A stretch of 64,000 nucleotides of DNA from Emiliania huxleyi CCMP1516 (Eukaryota; Haptophyta; Isochrysidales; Noelaerhabdaceae), in NCBI RefSeq assembly GCF_000372725.1, contig NW_005201287.1, positions 798,272 through 862,271 on the forward strand. Direction: 5' to 3'. Below the pieces are notes generated by a model, which saw only the letters and a program-made list of their open reading frames with translations, was not told where the DNA came from and searched no databases. Below, piece by piece: positions 41,201-52,253 of this stretch. The stretch's first letter is position 1; every line of letters starts with the position of its first letter. Made by a program: the position numbers and the translations under genes.

Positions 41201-41605
41201 ACCGCAGCAGCCCCGGGCGCCGTGCGGAAAGCCTCAACAGTAGGACTAGCTGGCTCAAGTGCGCGGGCGTGGCGACCGCAGTAAGGCGTCTCTTTTTGCA
41301 CATCGACTCTTCCCTGCTGTCTAAGGTCTGTGAAAAGAACTAGTCAGAGGAGTTGCACACACGTGTCCGTGTCGGTTGTCTGAACGTCAAGGTCTCGAAA
41401 AAGCGCTAGTGAGAGGAGTTGCACACACGTGTCGGTTATCAACCGATCACGCTTGCACAGATCACAGCTCCAAGGACTCGACCTTCTTGGGAAGCAGAGC
41501 GTTCGCAATGCCATCCCCGTGGCCGAGGCAGCCGTACATGCCGCCGCCCCAGGGCTGCTTCGGCGCCCACTCAACACCGCGGCAGAGGTCAACTCACACA
41601 CGCAC

Positions 41606-41872
41606 ATGGTCATCATGTCAAAGGCGGAGAAGCAAGCGTACACGCAGCGCTACCTGTCCAAACAGACTGGAAAACAGACCGGCAACAAACGTGCCGCGGG
41701 GGGGGGGAACGAGCAGACCAAGATGTTCAACGGTGCCCCGGCCGGTTTCGAGGATGGAGGGCGAACCGCACAGGAGTGCTATGAGTTCGCGCGGTCAACT
41801 TGGAAGGAGCTCGCACCCAGGTGGGCAGATGAGATCAAGCCTCTCCTTGAGCAGGCCGTCAAGGAGTGGTAG
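41606..41872 (+). CDS. Small hypothetical protein
   Basis: ATG at 41606 (or 41615) gives 88 residues, basic then acidic: MVIMSKAEKQAYTQRYL...GFEDGGRTAQECYEFARSTW and a helical end (DEIKPLLEQAVKEW). The frame stays open ~180 bases upstream and could encode an organelle presequence if an upstream exon supplies the start. No family recognised. The flanking region repeats agttgcacacacgtgtc at 41352 and 41417. Confidence 0.45.
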   Translation: MVIMSKAEKQAYTQRYLSKQTGKQTGNKRAAGGGNEQTKMFNGAPAGFEDGGRTAQECYEFARSTWKELAPRWADEIKPLLEQAVKEW

Positions 41873-42639
41873 GTAGTAGCGAAGAGTGGAGAGTACTCTG
41901 GTTTTCCTCTTGTTTAGCAGAATGCTCTCACGTAAAAAGACATGCAAAAGGGGGGAGCAGGACGGTGGCACGGCTCGGCTTTTCTTGCCCTCATGCAGTG
42001 CGGGTCGCGAGTCGGCTCACTGAGGGATACACTCTGTCCGGATGACCGCCGCGCCGGACCACGGCGGCGACGCGAGGGTGACGACAGGACAAGACGCCGA
42101 CCAGTACTGCCGAGCCGGGGAGACTCCGCAGCGTGCCACTGCAGGCAACAGGAAGGCAGCGACGGGAGTGCGGTGGCTGCGATAGCAAGCAGCCGAAGCG
42201 TCAAAGCCACAGCGCTGCCGCTGTCACAGTGTCGAAACGCCAGCGGAGGATGACGAGAGGAGACACAAACCTCAGCGCCTGTCCCGACACACAAAGATCC
42301 ACGAAGGCGCGCTTCTGATTCCTTCGATGTGCGGCGAATCCTCAGAGCACAGTGTCGTTCTTGGCAGCGGCACGTCGTGACACTGGCTGGCGCTGTGGGC
42401 GTCGGTGAAAGAGCGGCGAAGACGTGTCGATCGACTCGCGTGATCAACCGCATCACTGGCGCGAAGATGACGTCGGATTCTGGCACCATCGCTTGAGACT
42501 TGCCGCAAATGGTAATGGGAACGCATTCACATCTACATGCTGTGAACAAAATGCACTTTCGTCCATAACTAGTGCCCACGTGCTCCTTCGGCCATTTCTC
42601 GACGCGGAAATCGACTCCTAAGTATAACCCTTAGATATT
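41873..42639. other. Intergenic, no gene seen
   Basis: Ordinary GC-rich sequence without repeats or recognisable frames, ending at the satellite-like block. Confidence 0.4.
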
Positions 42640-43555
42640 CCCTCAGGGGTATTCCTCAGGGTGATCTCTAAGGATATTTTCTAAGGAGAATTCTCCTAAG
42701 GGGTATTCCTCAGGATAATCTCTAAGGATATTTTCTAAGGAGAATTCTAAGGAGAATTTCTAAGGATATTTCTAAGGATATTTTCTAAGGATATTTCTAG
42801 GATATTTTCTAAGGCGACTCTCCAAGATCAATCGCTAAGGATATTTGTCTCAGAATATTGTCTTAGATATTTGGGTCAGGATATTGTCTCAGGATATGGT
42901 CTTAGGATGTTTGGCTTAGGAAATTGTCTCAGGATATTTGCCTTAGGAAATTGTCTCAGGATATTTGCCTTAGGAAATTGTCTCAGGATATTTGGCTTAG
43001 GATATTTGGCTTAGAATATGGTCTCAGCATATTTGCTTAGGATATGGTCTCAGGATATTTGGCTTAGGATATTGTCTCAGGATATTTGGCTCAGGATATT
43101 TGGCTTAGGATATTTGGCTTAGAATATGGTCTCAGGATATTTGGCTTAGGAAATTGTCTCAGGATATTTGGCTTAGGAAATTGCTCAGGATATTTGGCTT
43201 AGGAAATTGTCTCAGGATATTTGGCTTAGGAAATTGTCTCAGGATATTTGGCTTAGGATATGGTCTCAGGATATTTGGCTCAGGAAATTGTCTCAGGATA
43301 TTTGTCTTAGGAAATTGTCTCAGGATATTTGGCTTAGGAAATTGTCTCAGGATATTTGGCTTAGGAAATTGTCTCAGGATATTTGGCTTAGGATATGGTA
43401 CTCCCTCAGGATACTTAGGATATGGTCTCAGGATATTTGGCTCAGGAAATTGTCTCAGGATATTTGGCTTAGGAAATTTTCTCAGGATATTCTCTCAGGA
43501 TTGGTCTCAGGACATAATCTCAGGATACTTGGCTTAGGATATTTGGCTGACGGTC
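42640..43555 (+). repeat. AT-rich satellite-like array
   Basis: About 900 bases of diverged tandem units of roughly 26-27 bases, consensus ctcaggatatttggcttagg plus aaattgt. The 5' part (42640-42830) is a shorter variant (aaggatattttcta), and the units become most regular at 43140-43500. Composition is far below the window average GC. In-frame products over 43154-43731 are repeat-derived, not genes. Confidence 0.9.
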
Positions 43556-44103
43556 CAGGCCACCCTCAGGGATGCCTAGATCTGAGGGCAGAAGAGAGAA
43601 GATTGAGTGCACACAAAAAGCAGACTACTCTCTCAACAACAGTAAGTACTGTGCTGCATGAATGCTTGCCCAGGTGTGAACAGCAGCTCCTGAGCACGGC
43701 GCCGCAGGCGCCTGTTGATGGGTCCAGGTGATAGCCCTGGATGGGCAATGCATACGCCTAGTTGGACCTCAGATCGCCCGACCGCGTCCCGGTGCTTTGT
43801 GGTCGGATTTGTGACGCCGCCGCACCGCGCCGCGGCCGGGGGCCCTCCGGAGGCCAAGGATGGCCGTGGCGGACCGGGACGAGCTCTGGGAGGTGGAGTG
43901 TCAGTGAGTGTATTGTAGAGACTGACCATGTGCACAATATCTCTCACTCTAGCTAAGCCAGGGGAGGCGATGCCGGGGCCGTACAGCAGCTTGATGGTGC
44001 TTCGCCGGCGTGCGTCCCGGAGCGGTGCCGGACGGGGGCCCAGGGGAGGAAAATGGAGGACAACGCCGACGCCGCTCTGATTCGACTTTTTACTTCAAAC
44101 AAA

Positions 44104-44142
44104 GACAGTCGCACGCGCCGCAGCGCGGCGCGTGCGACTGTC
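44104..44142. repeat. Perfect 18-bp hairpin
   Basis: gacagtcgcacgcgccgc (44104-44121) and its exact reverse complement (44125-44142) around a 3-base loop, all G/C-rich. Confidence 0.95.
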
Positions 44143-44384
44143 AGGAGCGGATCCGTCAGTTAGTCGTGTTCACGCCGGGATCGTGTCCTCCACAACCTGG
44201 GCAACCATTCAGGGCGACGAGTAGGGCTCCAACAGGCGAAAATATGCATTTTTCCAGGGAGGAAAAATCGCGCCGCAGGCGCACACAGGCAGGGAGGAAG
44301 GGAGAAGTTCAGCTCTAGAGGGCGAAAATATTCAACAGTAGGGTCCCTAGGAGGTAGAGACAAAAAGACCTATCTAGATACACA

Positions 44385-44830
44385 CCTCTCTCGAACACCG
44401 CGACCTGATCCGACCGTGCTCACTTCGAGGAACACGGTCGGATCAGGGTCGGACCCGAGTCGGAACAAGGTTGGGAAAATCCCTACCTCCCGCCGCCGCT
44501 GACCCCTGTTCGAGCACGGTCGGAGCAGGTCGGATCACGGTCGAAACAGAGTCGGAGTAAGTGGGAACTCGAACACGTGGTCGAACGCGGTCGGATCATG
44601 TTATCATCTGCTGCCGAACCACCTCCGGTCGGATCACGGTCGGACAACGGATCAAGGTCGGGAAAAAGGGCCGTACGTGGCTCGTGGGGAAGCTCATTCA
44701 TCTGTTCCGACCCAAGAAGAGTGGTTAATAAAAATCTCTCTCCGACCCTGATCCAACCCTGTTCCGACCATGATCCATGTTCAAACCTAAGAGGGTCGGA
44801 AGCTCGGAACAGGTCAGAGTCCTACCCTCC
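44385..44830. repeat. Irregular cluster of cggtcggatca / ggtcggaac motifs
   Basis: More than a dozen near-copies of g(g)tcgga(t/a)ca(g)g in both orientations are spread over ~450 bases, with irregular spacing. Confidence 0.75.
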
Positions 44831-45009
44831 TAACAGTGCAACAAAACAGTGCTGGAATGCTGACGGCGGAAATCTTTTTTGTTGTTGGCCAAGCAACGAA
44901 GCAAGACACATAGTCATAGAGGCCAACTAGTTCTTTTGAATCTAAACGAATTTCCCACACCTGCCCAGCCCGCCGGCGACAATCCGTCCTTTGTTTGGTA
45001 TTACAAAAT

Positions 45010-45075
45010 AGAAAATAAAGAAAACAGAGAACCCAAGGCAACGTAGGAAAGAAAAAGAAAGAAAACAGACACGCC
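45010..45075 (+). repeat. Degenerate copies of the dispersed AAAG repeat
   Basis: aaagaaaacagagaacccaa and aaagaaaacagacacgcc lie in tandem, each diverged from the full copy at 45178. Confidence 0.6.
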
Positions 45076-45177
45076 AAACGAGGGATGGGACGAGGACAGG
45101 GTCCCCACCTGCACGAGCAGGATTTTGGAAGGACGATCAGGGGGACAGGTGGGGCTCTCCTGCTCCTGACAAGGGTG

Positions 45178-45258
45178 GCAGGTAAAAGAAAGAAAGAAAG
45201 AAAACAGACAACCCAAGGGAGGGATGGGAGGACGGCACGCCGCCACCACAAGGGTGGC
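45178..45258 (+). repeat. Copy of AAAG/ACAGACAACCCAAGGG dispersed repeat
   Basis: gggtggcaggt, (aaag)n, acagacaacccaagggaggg, atgggaggacggcacgccgc and caccacaagggtggcaggt appear in order; the gggtggcaggt at both ends may be a short direct repeat around the insertion. Confidence 0.8.
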
Positions 45259-45341
45259 AGGTAGCGGAGGAAAAAATTCGCGCATTTCTTCAATTTCTGC
45301 TGCCAGCGCCCGCAAGAGTGAGAGGGTGATAGGCCTTTGCG

Positions 45342-48300
45342 ATGCTCGCGCTGCCTCAGGCGCTGCCCTCAGGCCGCAGCCCGCTGTTCGTCGTCGGCAT
45401 CATCGGCTCGGACCCGTCGCAGGATGATGCCGCGCTAAACCTCGCGGCGCTCCTGTCGGAGGCGGACACCTTCCGCAGCGCCGCCGACGTGTCGGCCGTC
45501 GTGGCCCACCACGACGCCGAGCGCGGAGTGCTCTATCTGGCCGTCGCCGCGAATGCACCGCCTCCGCCGACCGGGCCCGACGTGAGCTCGAGCGCGGTGC
45601 AGGCGTGGCTGGCCGACCAGAGCTATCGGCACGCGCGCGGGCTGCTGCTCCTCTCGCTGAGCTGCGACGTGGTGCTCGTCGCCTCGCACCGCTCCTCGCT
45701 CGACGTGCCGCTGCTCAAGACGCTGCGCGCAGTCTTCGGGCTCAAGGTGCGCACCCGCCTCCGCTCCTCCCGCCTCCGCTCCTCCCGCCTCCGCTCCTCC
45801 CGCCTCCGCTCCTCCCGCCTCGCGCCGACCGCCGCAGCTCCACTCGCAGGTCGAGCTGCAGCACGCACTCGGCGAAGCGCTCGCGAACGAGAGGAACGAC
45901 CGAGATGCGTCCAGGGCTGCCTCCGGTGCGGACGTGCCGGCGCCGGTGCTCGGCGCTGTCTTTGGCCCGATGCCGCGCCTTCCCGGCCTCGCTGCGGCGC
46001 GGCCCGCCACCGACCCAGCCCTGCAGCCAGCCGGCGGCGGCGCGGCTGCTGCGCCCGCCAGCGGCGGCGGCGGCGGCGGCGGCGGCGCGAGGAAGGCGCG
46101 GCCGGCGCTGAACAGCGCGAGCAAGAGCGGGAAGCCGCCGCGGGCGGAGGGCGGCGGCGCGGCGCCAGCTTTGGGCGGGGAAGAGGACGGCGGCGTGGAG
46201 GAGGCTCGCTCGCAGCTGGCGGCGGCGCTCGACTCGCAGCTGCGCGCGCTGCTCGGCTCGTCCAAGCAGCTCAGCCGGCTGATGGCGGGAGGCACGGGAG
46301 GCACTCTACCGCCTCCGACGCCTCGGCAGCTGCCTTCTCTCCGTCTCCACCCCTCCCTTTGTCCACAGGCCTCTTCCGCATCCCCTCCGCCGTCGACAAG
46401 GCGCGCCACGTCCACGCCGCCGCCCCACCCGAGGCGGAGGCCCTCTCGCCCGAGAGGAGGTACTCAGGCGAGCTTGCACCACCAGAGTAGGCGCCGGTCG
46501 CGCACGTGCTCCACGCCACGGCCGACGGCCGGATCGACCCGAGCGCCGCGGAGAGCGGCGACGCCGCCGAGCCGCTCTTCGGCTCGCTGCTGCGGATGCT
46601 CGGCGAGCAGCGCGGCGGCGGAGGCGCGAATGCCGCGGCTGACGGAGGCGGCGCAGGCGGCGGCGGAGGGTTGCTGGGCTTGCTTGGTGCGTGGCCCGCC
46701 GCGCCTCCGCCGCCAGAGGGCTCTGTCAGCACGTCGGTGATGCGAGGCGCTGCGTTGCGGTTCCTGCACGAGCTCGCGGCGGCAGGCTGCCCTGCGGGGG
46801 CCGCACCGACACGGCTGGACGTAAAGGCCACGTCGCCAGCGGGGGGGGGGTCCTGCCCTGTCCACGACATGTCCATGTCCACGACACTGCCCGCGACGCG
46901 TCCGTAGGCCCCTCCCCCCGGGGGGTCACTGCGCGCTTCCTGGACCTGTCCCGGACCTGTCCCGGACCTTTCCTAGGCGCCGTCCGGAGGGGCGCTGCGT
47001 GTCGCCGGCGGCGGGAAGGGCGGCGGGAAGGGAGGCGGCAGCCGCAGTGCGTCCGAGTGGAGCGCTCGCTTCGCCGTGCTGTCGGAGGTGCTCTTTGTAC
47101 CCGGCGCCGAGCCGCGCCTCTCCGCGCCGGGACTGGCGAGATGTAGCCGAGACATCGCCGAGATAGCCGAGAGATGGCCGCGGCTCTCCATCCCGGCTTG
47201 GCGCGCGGAGACCGCACCCCGGCGTTGGGCTGCAGCTGGCTGCAGTGGCTCTCGATCCCGCCGCCTGTGTGCGGCTAGGCGCGGGAGATCTCCCTATATC
47301 TCCCCACGTCCGTGCGGGTAGGCGCGGCTTCTCGACGCCGACTCGCTCTTCTCGGTGACGGCTTGCGAGGCGGCGCTGCCGCGCGCGCGGGAGGCGTACA
47401 ACCGCAATTTGCCGCCGCAGTACGCCGCGACGGAGCACGCGTCCCGGCTGGCGGCGGCAGAGGCGGTGCTGCGAGAGAAGGCGTGCGGCCCCGCCTACGA
47501 CCGGTACCTCCGCTCGCTGCGCGCCGAATGCGCCGCCCTCTGGCACGACGGCCGGCGGCTCTGCGACGCCGTCTCGTGCACAGGCCGGCCGTGCCTCTTC
47601 CGCGCGCACCCGCTGCCGCTCCCCTCGGCCGGGGGGGGCGCCGACGGCGGCGGCGGCGCCGCCGAGCTGCTGCGCGTGGGAGACCGCGTGCTGAGTGTCA
47701 ACGGCACGCCGGCGGCCGGCCACGCAGCAACCACCGCGATGCTCAAGGCTGCGGTCGGGGCGATGGTCCTGGAGGGGCGGCACCCCCCCCCCCCCCTCCC
47801 CCCCCCCTGCCCTTCCCCCCTGCCCCTGCCCCTGCCCTTCCCCCTGCCCCTGCCCCTGCCCCGAGCCCCCTTTGCCTCGCGACGCTCGCTGCCCCTCCAC
47901 CGCCCCCCTTCCGACCTCCCGCCGCCCCCTTCCCCGTGGCCTTCAATATCGACTGCCTTTGGCGCAGGTGGAGCGCGCCGCGGTGCACGGCGAGGCGGAG
48001 GCGGAGGGGAGGGTCGCCGCCGACGGCGACACGGGCGGCGGCGGCGACGCTGCGCCGTCCCGCGTGCGCGTGGTCTTGCGCAAGCCAACCGCGGGCGCAA
48101 AGTTGGGCGTCGTGCTGCGGAGCGCGCACGCGACGAGCGGGTCGCCGGTGGTGGAGCGGCTAGGCCCGGCCGGCGGCGCAGCAACCGACTCGCGCGCCGC
48201 TCGGCCGCACTCCTCGGGGCACAGCGCGACGCTGGGCTGCAACTGCGGACAGAGCGCCGCGGCGCACGCGGACCCATTCTTCCTCGCGGAGATCGAGCCG

Positions 48301-49884
48301 ATGTTTTGCGCTCCGTGCTGCGACGCGATGCCGCACACGCCGCTGCCTTTCCAGCTCCTCGCCCACGCCAAGGCGGAGCCCGAGGCGTCCGCTGCCGCGC
48401 CGCCCGCGCCCGGTGCCTCCGGCGCGTGCATGGCGCGGCTCACTCTGCGTGGCGGCCCCTCCTCCCTCGGCGCGAGCAGACGGCTGCCGCAGGCGAGCGC
48501 ACCCCCCCCCCCCCCCTCGCCCTCTCCACGCGTCATCCCCCGCTCGCCCTCGCCCTCGCCCTCGCCCTCGCCCTCGCCCTCGCCCTCGCCCTCGCCCTCG
48601 CCCTCGCCCTCGCCCTCGCCCTCGCCCTCGCCCTCGCCCTCGCCCTCGCCACGACCTTGCCCGCCCCCTCGCCAACGAGTCAGCCCCACACACGCTCGCA
48701 GGACGGCCTCCTCCTTGCCCACAACCAGCTCGCCGCTGCGGCGCTCGGGCCGCCCCCGCCGCCGCCCCCGCCGCCGCCGCCCGTCGAGGACTTCCCGGCG
48801 TTGCCGCCGCGGCCCCACACGCCCGAGAGCGGCGGTGGCGGAGGCGGAGGCGGCGCCCTCGCTGCCGCTCTCGCTTCGGTCCGCGGCGGTGATGCCCCCT
48901 CCGCCGACTCCTCCCACACACCGCCTCCGGCCGCCGGCCCGGCCCCGCCGCCTGCCTCCTCGCCCGCGGCCGCTGCTTGCGACCCGGCCAGCCACAGAGG
49001 GGTCGGAGGGGGCGGCGGCGGCGGCGGCGGCGGCGAGGCGCCTCGAGTGTGGGTTGGTTGCGAGTACGAGTGCCGGCACGGCCACCGCGCTGTGGTTGCG
49101 CCGCCGCACCGGCTGGCCGAGGCTCGAGGCGCGGTGCCGCTGCTCAGCCAGCTGGTGGGCGGAGAGGCGCCTCTTGCCCGGTGGCGCCTCTCGCCGCGGC
49201 GCCGCGCCGCGAGAGTGCTGCCCTCACCGACCCCTGTTGAACCCCAAAGGCCCTGCCTCTCCGAGGGGTGCGCCGCCGCCGCCCAGCTCCAGCGCATCTA
49301 CGTCCGCACGCCCGACGCGCCCGTCGGCGTCGAGCTGCGACCGCGCGTCCGCTTCGAGAGCGGCGCAGCGGCAGACCCGCTGGCGGCGGCGGACCCGTCG
49401 GCTCGCACGCCAGCGGAGAGTTCCGCCGCAGTGCTCGAGTCGAGCGCGCCGGTCAGTCTGGCCGCGTGCCCTGCCCCCGCTGCCCTTCCCCCCCCTGCCC
49501 NNNNNNNNNNNNNNNNNNNNNNNNNNNNNNNNNNNNNNNNNNNNNNNNNNNNNNNNNNNNNNNNNNNNNNNNNNNNNNNNNNNNNNNNNNNNNNNNNNNN
49601 CCCCCCCCCGCCCTGCCCCCCCCCCTGCCCTGCCCCCCCCTGCCCTTCCCCCCTGCCCTTCCCCCCTGCCCGCGTGGCGCGTGACTCCGCCCTCGACTCG
49701 ACTCGCACCAGGTGCTCTTGCCGCGCGGGTCGCTAGTTGTGCTGCGGCTGCCCTTCCTCTACTATGCCGACGGATCGCCCCCCCTCGCCACCGCCGCCAC
49801 CGCCGCGGAGGCCGACGCCGCGCCCGCCTCGTTCCTGCTTCCCGGCTGGCTGAGCGTCGTCGGCGGGGAGGGGCCAGCTGGCTG
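45342..49884 (+). CDS. SMG8: SMG8, subunit of the SMG1 nonsense-mediated decay kinase complex
   Basis: Identified by the ordered SMG8 landmarks: N-terminal G-like domain (PLFVVGIIGSDPSQDDAALN, RHARGLLLLSLSCDVVLVAS), SASEWSARFAVLSEVLF, the conserved block KACGPAYDRYLRSLRAEC...WHDGRRLCDAVSCTGRPC, the Cys-rich LGCNCGQ, a late GCEYECRHGH, QRIYVRTPDAPVGVELRPRV, and the final VLRLPFLYYADG...FLLPGWL. Exon 1 is 45342-45746 and exon 2 45850-46291 (GC donor at 46292); exon 3 starts at 46369. Later exons lie at ~46491-46850, ~46976-47100, ~47326-47778, 47966-48520, ~48700-49480 and ~49710-49884. SMG8 with SMG9 restrains SMG1, which phosphorylates UPF1. A segment between GRPC and the LGCNCG block contains PDZ-like pieces. 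The gap 49501-49600 falls in a C-rich intron. Confidence 0.85.
48541..48655 (+). repeat. 6-base (ccctcg)n microsatellite in an SMG8 intron
   Basis: About 19 perfect ccctcg units following a poly-C run; exon resumes near 48700. Confidence 0.95.
49501..49600. other. Assembly gap (100 N)
   Basis: Run of 100 unknown bases bounded by C-rich ccctgcccttccc repeats on both sides; true length unknown. Confidence 1.
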
Positions 49885-50453
49885 ATGCTGATCCTCACCC
49901 GCCCCCTTCCCTGTCTTGAGCTCTCGCTCTCCCAATTCTTGAGGGCAGAGGCGCGCACCTCGCCAAGCGTGCTGCCGCGCGCGCAACCTTCCCTCGCGCG
50001 TTGGGCTTGCACCGCGGCTCCGCGGGCGGGCGGGGTTGGGGCGTGGGGGGCGTGGCCGTGGGCGAGCGCGCGGAGCGGGCGGGGGGTTAAAACGTTTCAT
50101 CAAAGCCGTACAGTTCCTGATTCCGAATGTTAGTTCGGACCATTTTGACAAGAAGTGAACGACGGCGGGCGAGACGATCGAGGCTTTACCATGCGGAATC
50201 GACCCGCCTATATCCAGAGTGTGCTCTCTCACACAAAGTGCTCACACGGAATCGACATCTCCGGCCAAAATTATTCAAAAGACAAAATTTCATTTTTCAT
50301 TTCACCGACACGAGAGAACGGGGCGCACACTCCGCAACTATGCGGGCGATGACGGCACTCTACAGGGCCTCCGCAGCTATGCAGGGGCGGCACATGCTCG
50401 ACCAGTGGGACAAAAGACTGCCACACAGACCTCAGACCGACACGAGAGAAGAA
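49885..50453. other. Intergenic between SMG8 and a convergent gene
   Basis: No gene seen. ccgacacgagagaa is repeated at 50308 and 50438. Confidence 0.45.
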
Positions 50454-51449
50454 CTACACGCCCATGAGGCGGTCGACGTGGGCGTTGGAGGCGCAGCTCT
50501 TGAGCAGCATCATCCGGTAGACCTGCTCCACGTCGCCGCCCCCCTCGCCCAGCTTCGCGGCGTACTTGGCGAAGATTTGCTCCTCGCTTAGCCCGCCCGG
50601 CTGGAAAGAGCCCTGCGCCATCAGCGTGCGCACGCCGTCCACGATCTCGCACGAGAGGGCGACGGGGAGGTGGGCCCGCTCGCGTGCGTAGAGGCGCGCC
50701 GCCCGCCGCGCCGCCACCGCCAGCCTCGCCCGCTCCTCCACCGGCAGGCCGTGCTCCTCGTACACGCTCTCCTCGCCGTCCAGCAGCTGGCGCGGCAACA
50801 GCTCGTGATACAGCCGCCGCGTTTCGCGCGCGTCCAGGTCGCCGAACCAGTGACGCCGCTGGCCGTGCTGGCGCCGCAGCGCCTCCACCGTCGTGAAGAC
50901 GTACGACCCGTTCGTGCCCCCTACCGCAACCGCGCCCGCGCCGCCCCCCGCCGCCGCGGCGCCGCCGCGCGCGCTCGTGCCGCGCGCAGAGGGGGCGCGG
51001 AAGGAGCGGCGCAGAGAAGCGAGGGTGCGGGAGTGCCTCCACTTGGAGTGCAGCAGCAGCGCCGTCAAGTTTGCCGGCGCCCGCCTTTCCTCCGCGACGA
51101 AGGCGAGCACCCCCAGCGGCTCGCGCGCGCGCCCCCTCGCAAGCCGCGCGCGCGCGCGCCCCTGGTGGTGGAGGGAGGCGCGCGGCGCGCCGGGCTGGCC
51201 GGGGGCGCCGGGCGCGGGCAGCGGCGCGACGGGAGTCGGCGCCGCGGGCCCCCGCGGCCGCATCGTGTGCCAGCCCAGCTGCAGCGCATCGCTCCCGACT
51301 TGATCGGGGCGCATCCGCGTGGACTGGTCGTGCGGGATGACGAACATGGTGACGAGGATGGCGATGATGGAGATGTGTGAGCCCCACCGCATGAAGGGCA
51401 TCCTGGGGTTATTGAGCAGCCCTCCCAGCTCGAGGGAGACGAGCACCAT
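50454..51449 (-). CDS. Membrane protein of unknown function
   Basis: Minus-strand frame of 331 residues from ATG at 51449. One hydrophobic helix near the N-terminus (HISIIAILVTMFVIPHDQS, ~22-40), then a Pro-Ala-Arg linker and a helical C-terminal domain (SYVFTTVEALRRQHGQRRHW, YHELLPRQLLDGEESVYEEH, EQVYRMMLLKSCASNAHVDR). No family recognised. The first ~55 codons and upstream flank lie inside the inverted duplication 51281-51752 / 53511-53986, so an N-terminal fragment of this gene also exists at 53816-53986. Confidence 0.6.
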   Translation of the reverse strand: MVLVSLELGGLLNNPRMPFMRWGSHISIIAILVTMFVIPHDQSTRMRPDQVGSDALQLGWHTMRPRGPAAPTPVAPLPAPGAPGQPGAPRASLHHQGRARARLARGRAREPLGVLAFVAEERRAPANLTALLLHSKWRHSRTLASLRRSFRAPSARGTSARGGAAAAGGGAGAVAVGGTNGSYVFTTVEALRRQHGQRRHWFGDLDARETRRLYHELLPRQLLDGEESVYEEHGLPVEERARLAVAARRAARLYARERAHLPVALSCEIVDGVRTLMAQGSFQPGGLSEEQIFAKYAAKLGEGGGDVEQVYRMMLLKSCASNAHVDRLMGV

Positions 51450-51752
51450 TGCCCGCGAAAGAGGTGCGCGCCGCCCGCCCAAAGCCCCAAAACACTCCCG
51501 AAGATTTTGACGACACCGCACTCACTCAAGGAGGTGCCTGCCACAACTTCCCACGCGAACATAGGGCCTCCGCGGTTTTCTTTTTCTGGCGAGCAGACCT
51601 CCGGTCCGTCCGGTTGAGGTTGTGGCGCGGGGCGGCAGCCTGCGCGACCCACCCGCCGCTTCCTTCGCACGGCCCCAAATGATTTGTTAGTTTACAGACC
51701 AGCGCTCTGTCGCAGCCGCTCGTTATCCATCTCTCCTGAGTCCGTCAATCTC
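51281..51752. repeat. Left arm of a ~470-bp inverted duplication
   Basis: Reverse complement matches 53511-53986 with only a few substitutions and small indels (for example gaggtcgag versus gag near 53828). It contains the 5' end of the 50454-51449 gene and its promoter flank. Confidence 0.95.
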
Positions 51753-52253
51753 AAGAGAGTCGTGATTTCTTGTTGGTTAATAAAAATCTCTCTCTCTCAA
51801 TCTCCAGCGGAAAAGAAGGTGTCGAGGTTTGGCCTGCACAAGCATTTCCGGCAAACAAAAAGGAAAACACCGGAGACTGTTCTTCACCTTCCTACATACA
51901 TACACAGAGGGTGATAACATGCATGTTCTCCATGTATTAAGCCGTACACGAAGAAAAGGGAGACGGGGGCGGGTGTTCTCTAGTACACGGTATGTGCATG
52001 CAAAAAATGCGCCTGCGCGCTGCGGGCTGACCCTCACTCACGCTCACACACAGCTCACGTAACTTTTTGTCGCCGTGCTTTCTTTCGGGAGCCAGTCCCG
52101 TGCCCCGTGTTGTGCGAGGGAGTTTTATGGAGCGGAATCGACCCTATCCGGTGCTCAAGTGCTCAAGCACTTAGAGTGTGCGGTCGGTATGGCACCGCGA
52201 AAGAGAGTAAATCTAAATGTGGACGTGCGCTTCGGGGATATATCATCGATCGG
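51753..52253. other. 5' flank of the C45-like gene
   Basis: ggttaataaaaatctctctc at 51773 also occurs at 44723. No other recognisable feature. Confidence 0.45.

Larger units (their letters stand above)
43556..45341. other. Intergenic, repeat-rich
   Basis: Contains a perfect hairpin at 44104-44142, a ggtcgga-rich cluster at 44385-44830, and copies of the dispersed AAAG repeat at 45010-45258. No supported gene. Confidence 0.5.

Noticed and set aside
42640-43555. CRISPR array
   Set aside because: Units are contiguous and diverged with no unique spacers, and the genome is eukaryotic.
43154-43731. Repetitive plus-strand proteins across the AT-rich satellite
   Set aside because: They follow the ~27-base unit exactly and have no non-repeat domain.
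47943-49109. Minus-strand frames opposite SMG8
   Set aside because: Composed of Gly-Arg-Glu repeats mirroring (ccctcg)n and poly-C; the plus strand has SMG8 landmarks.
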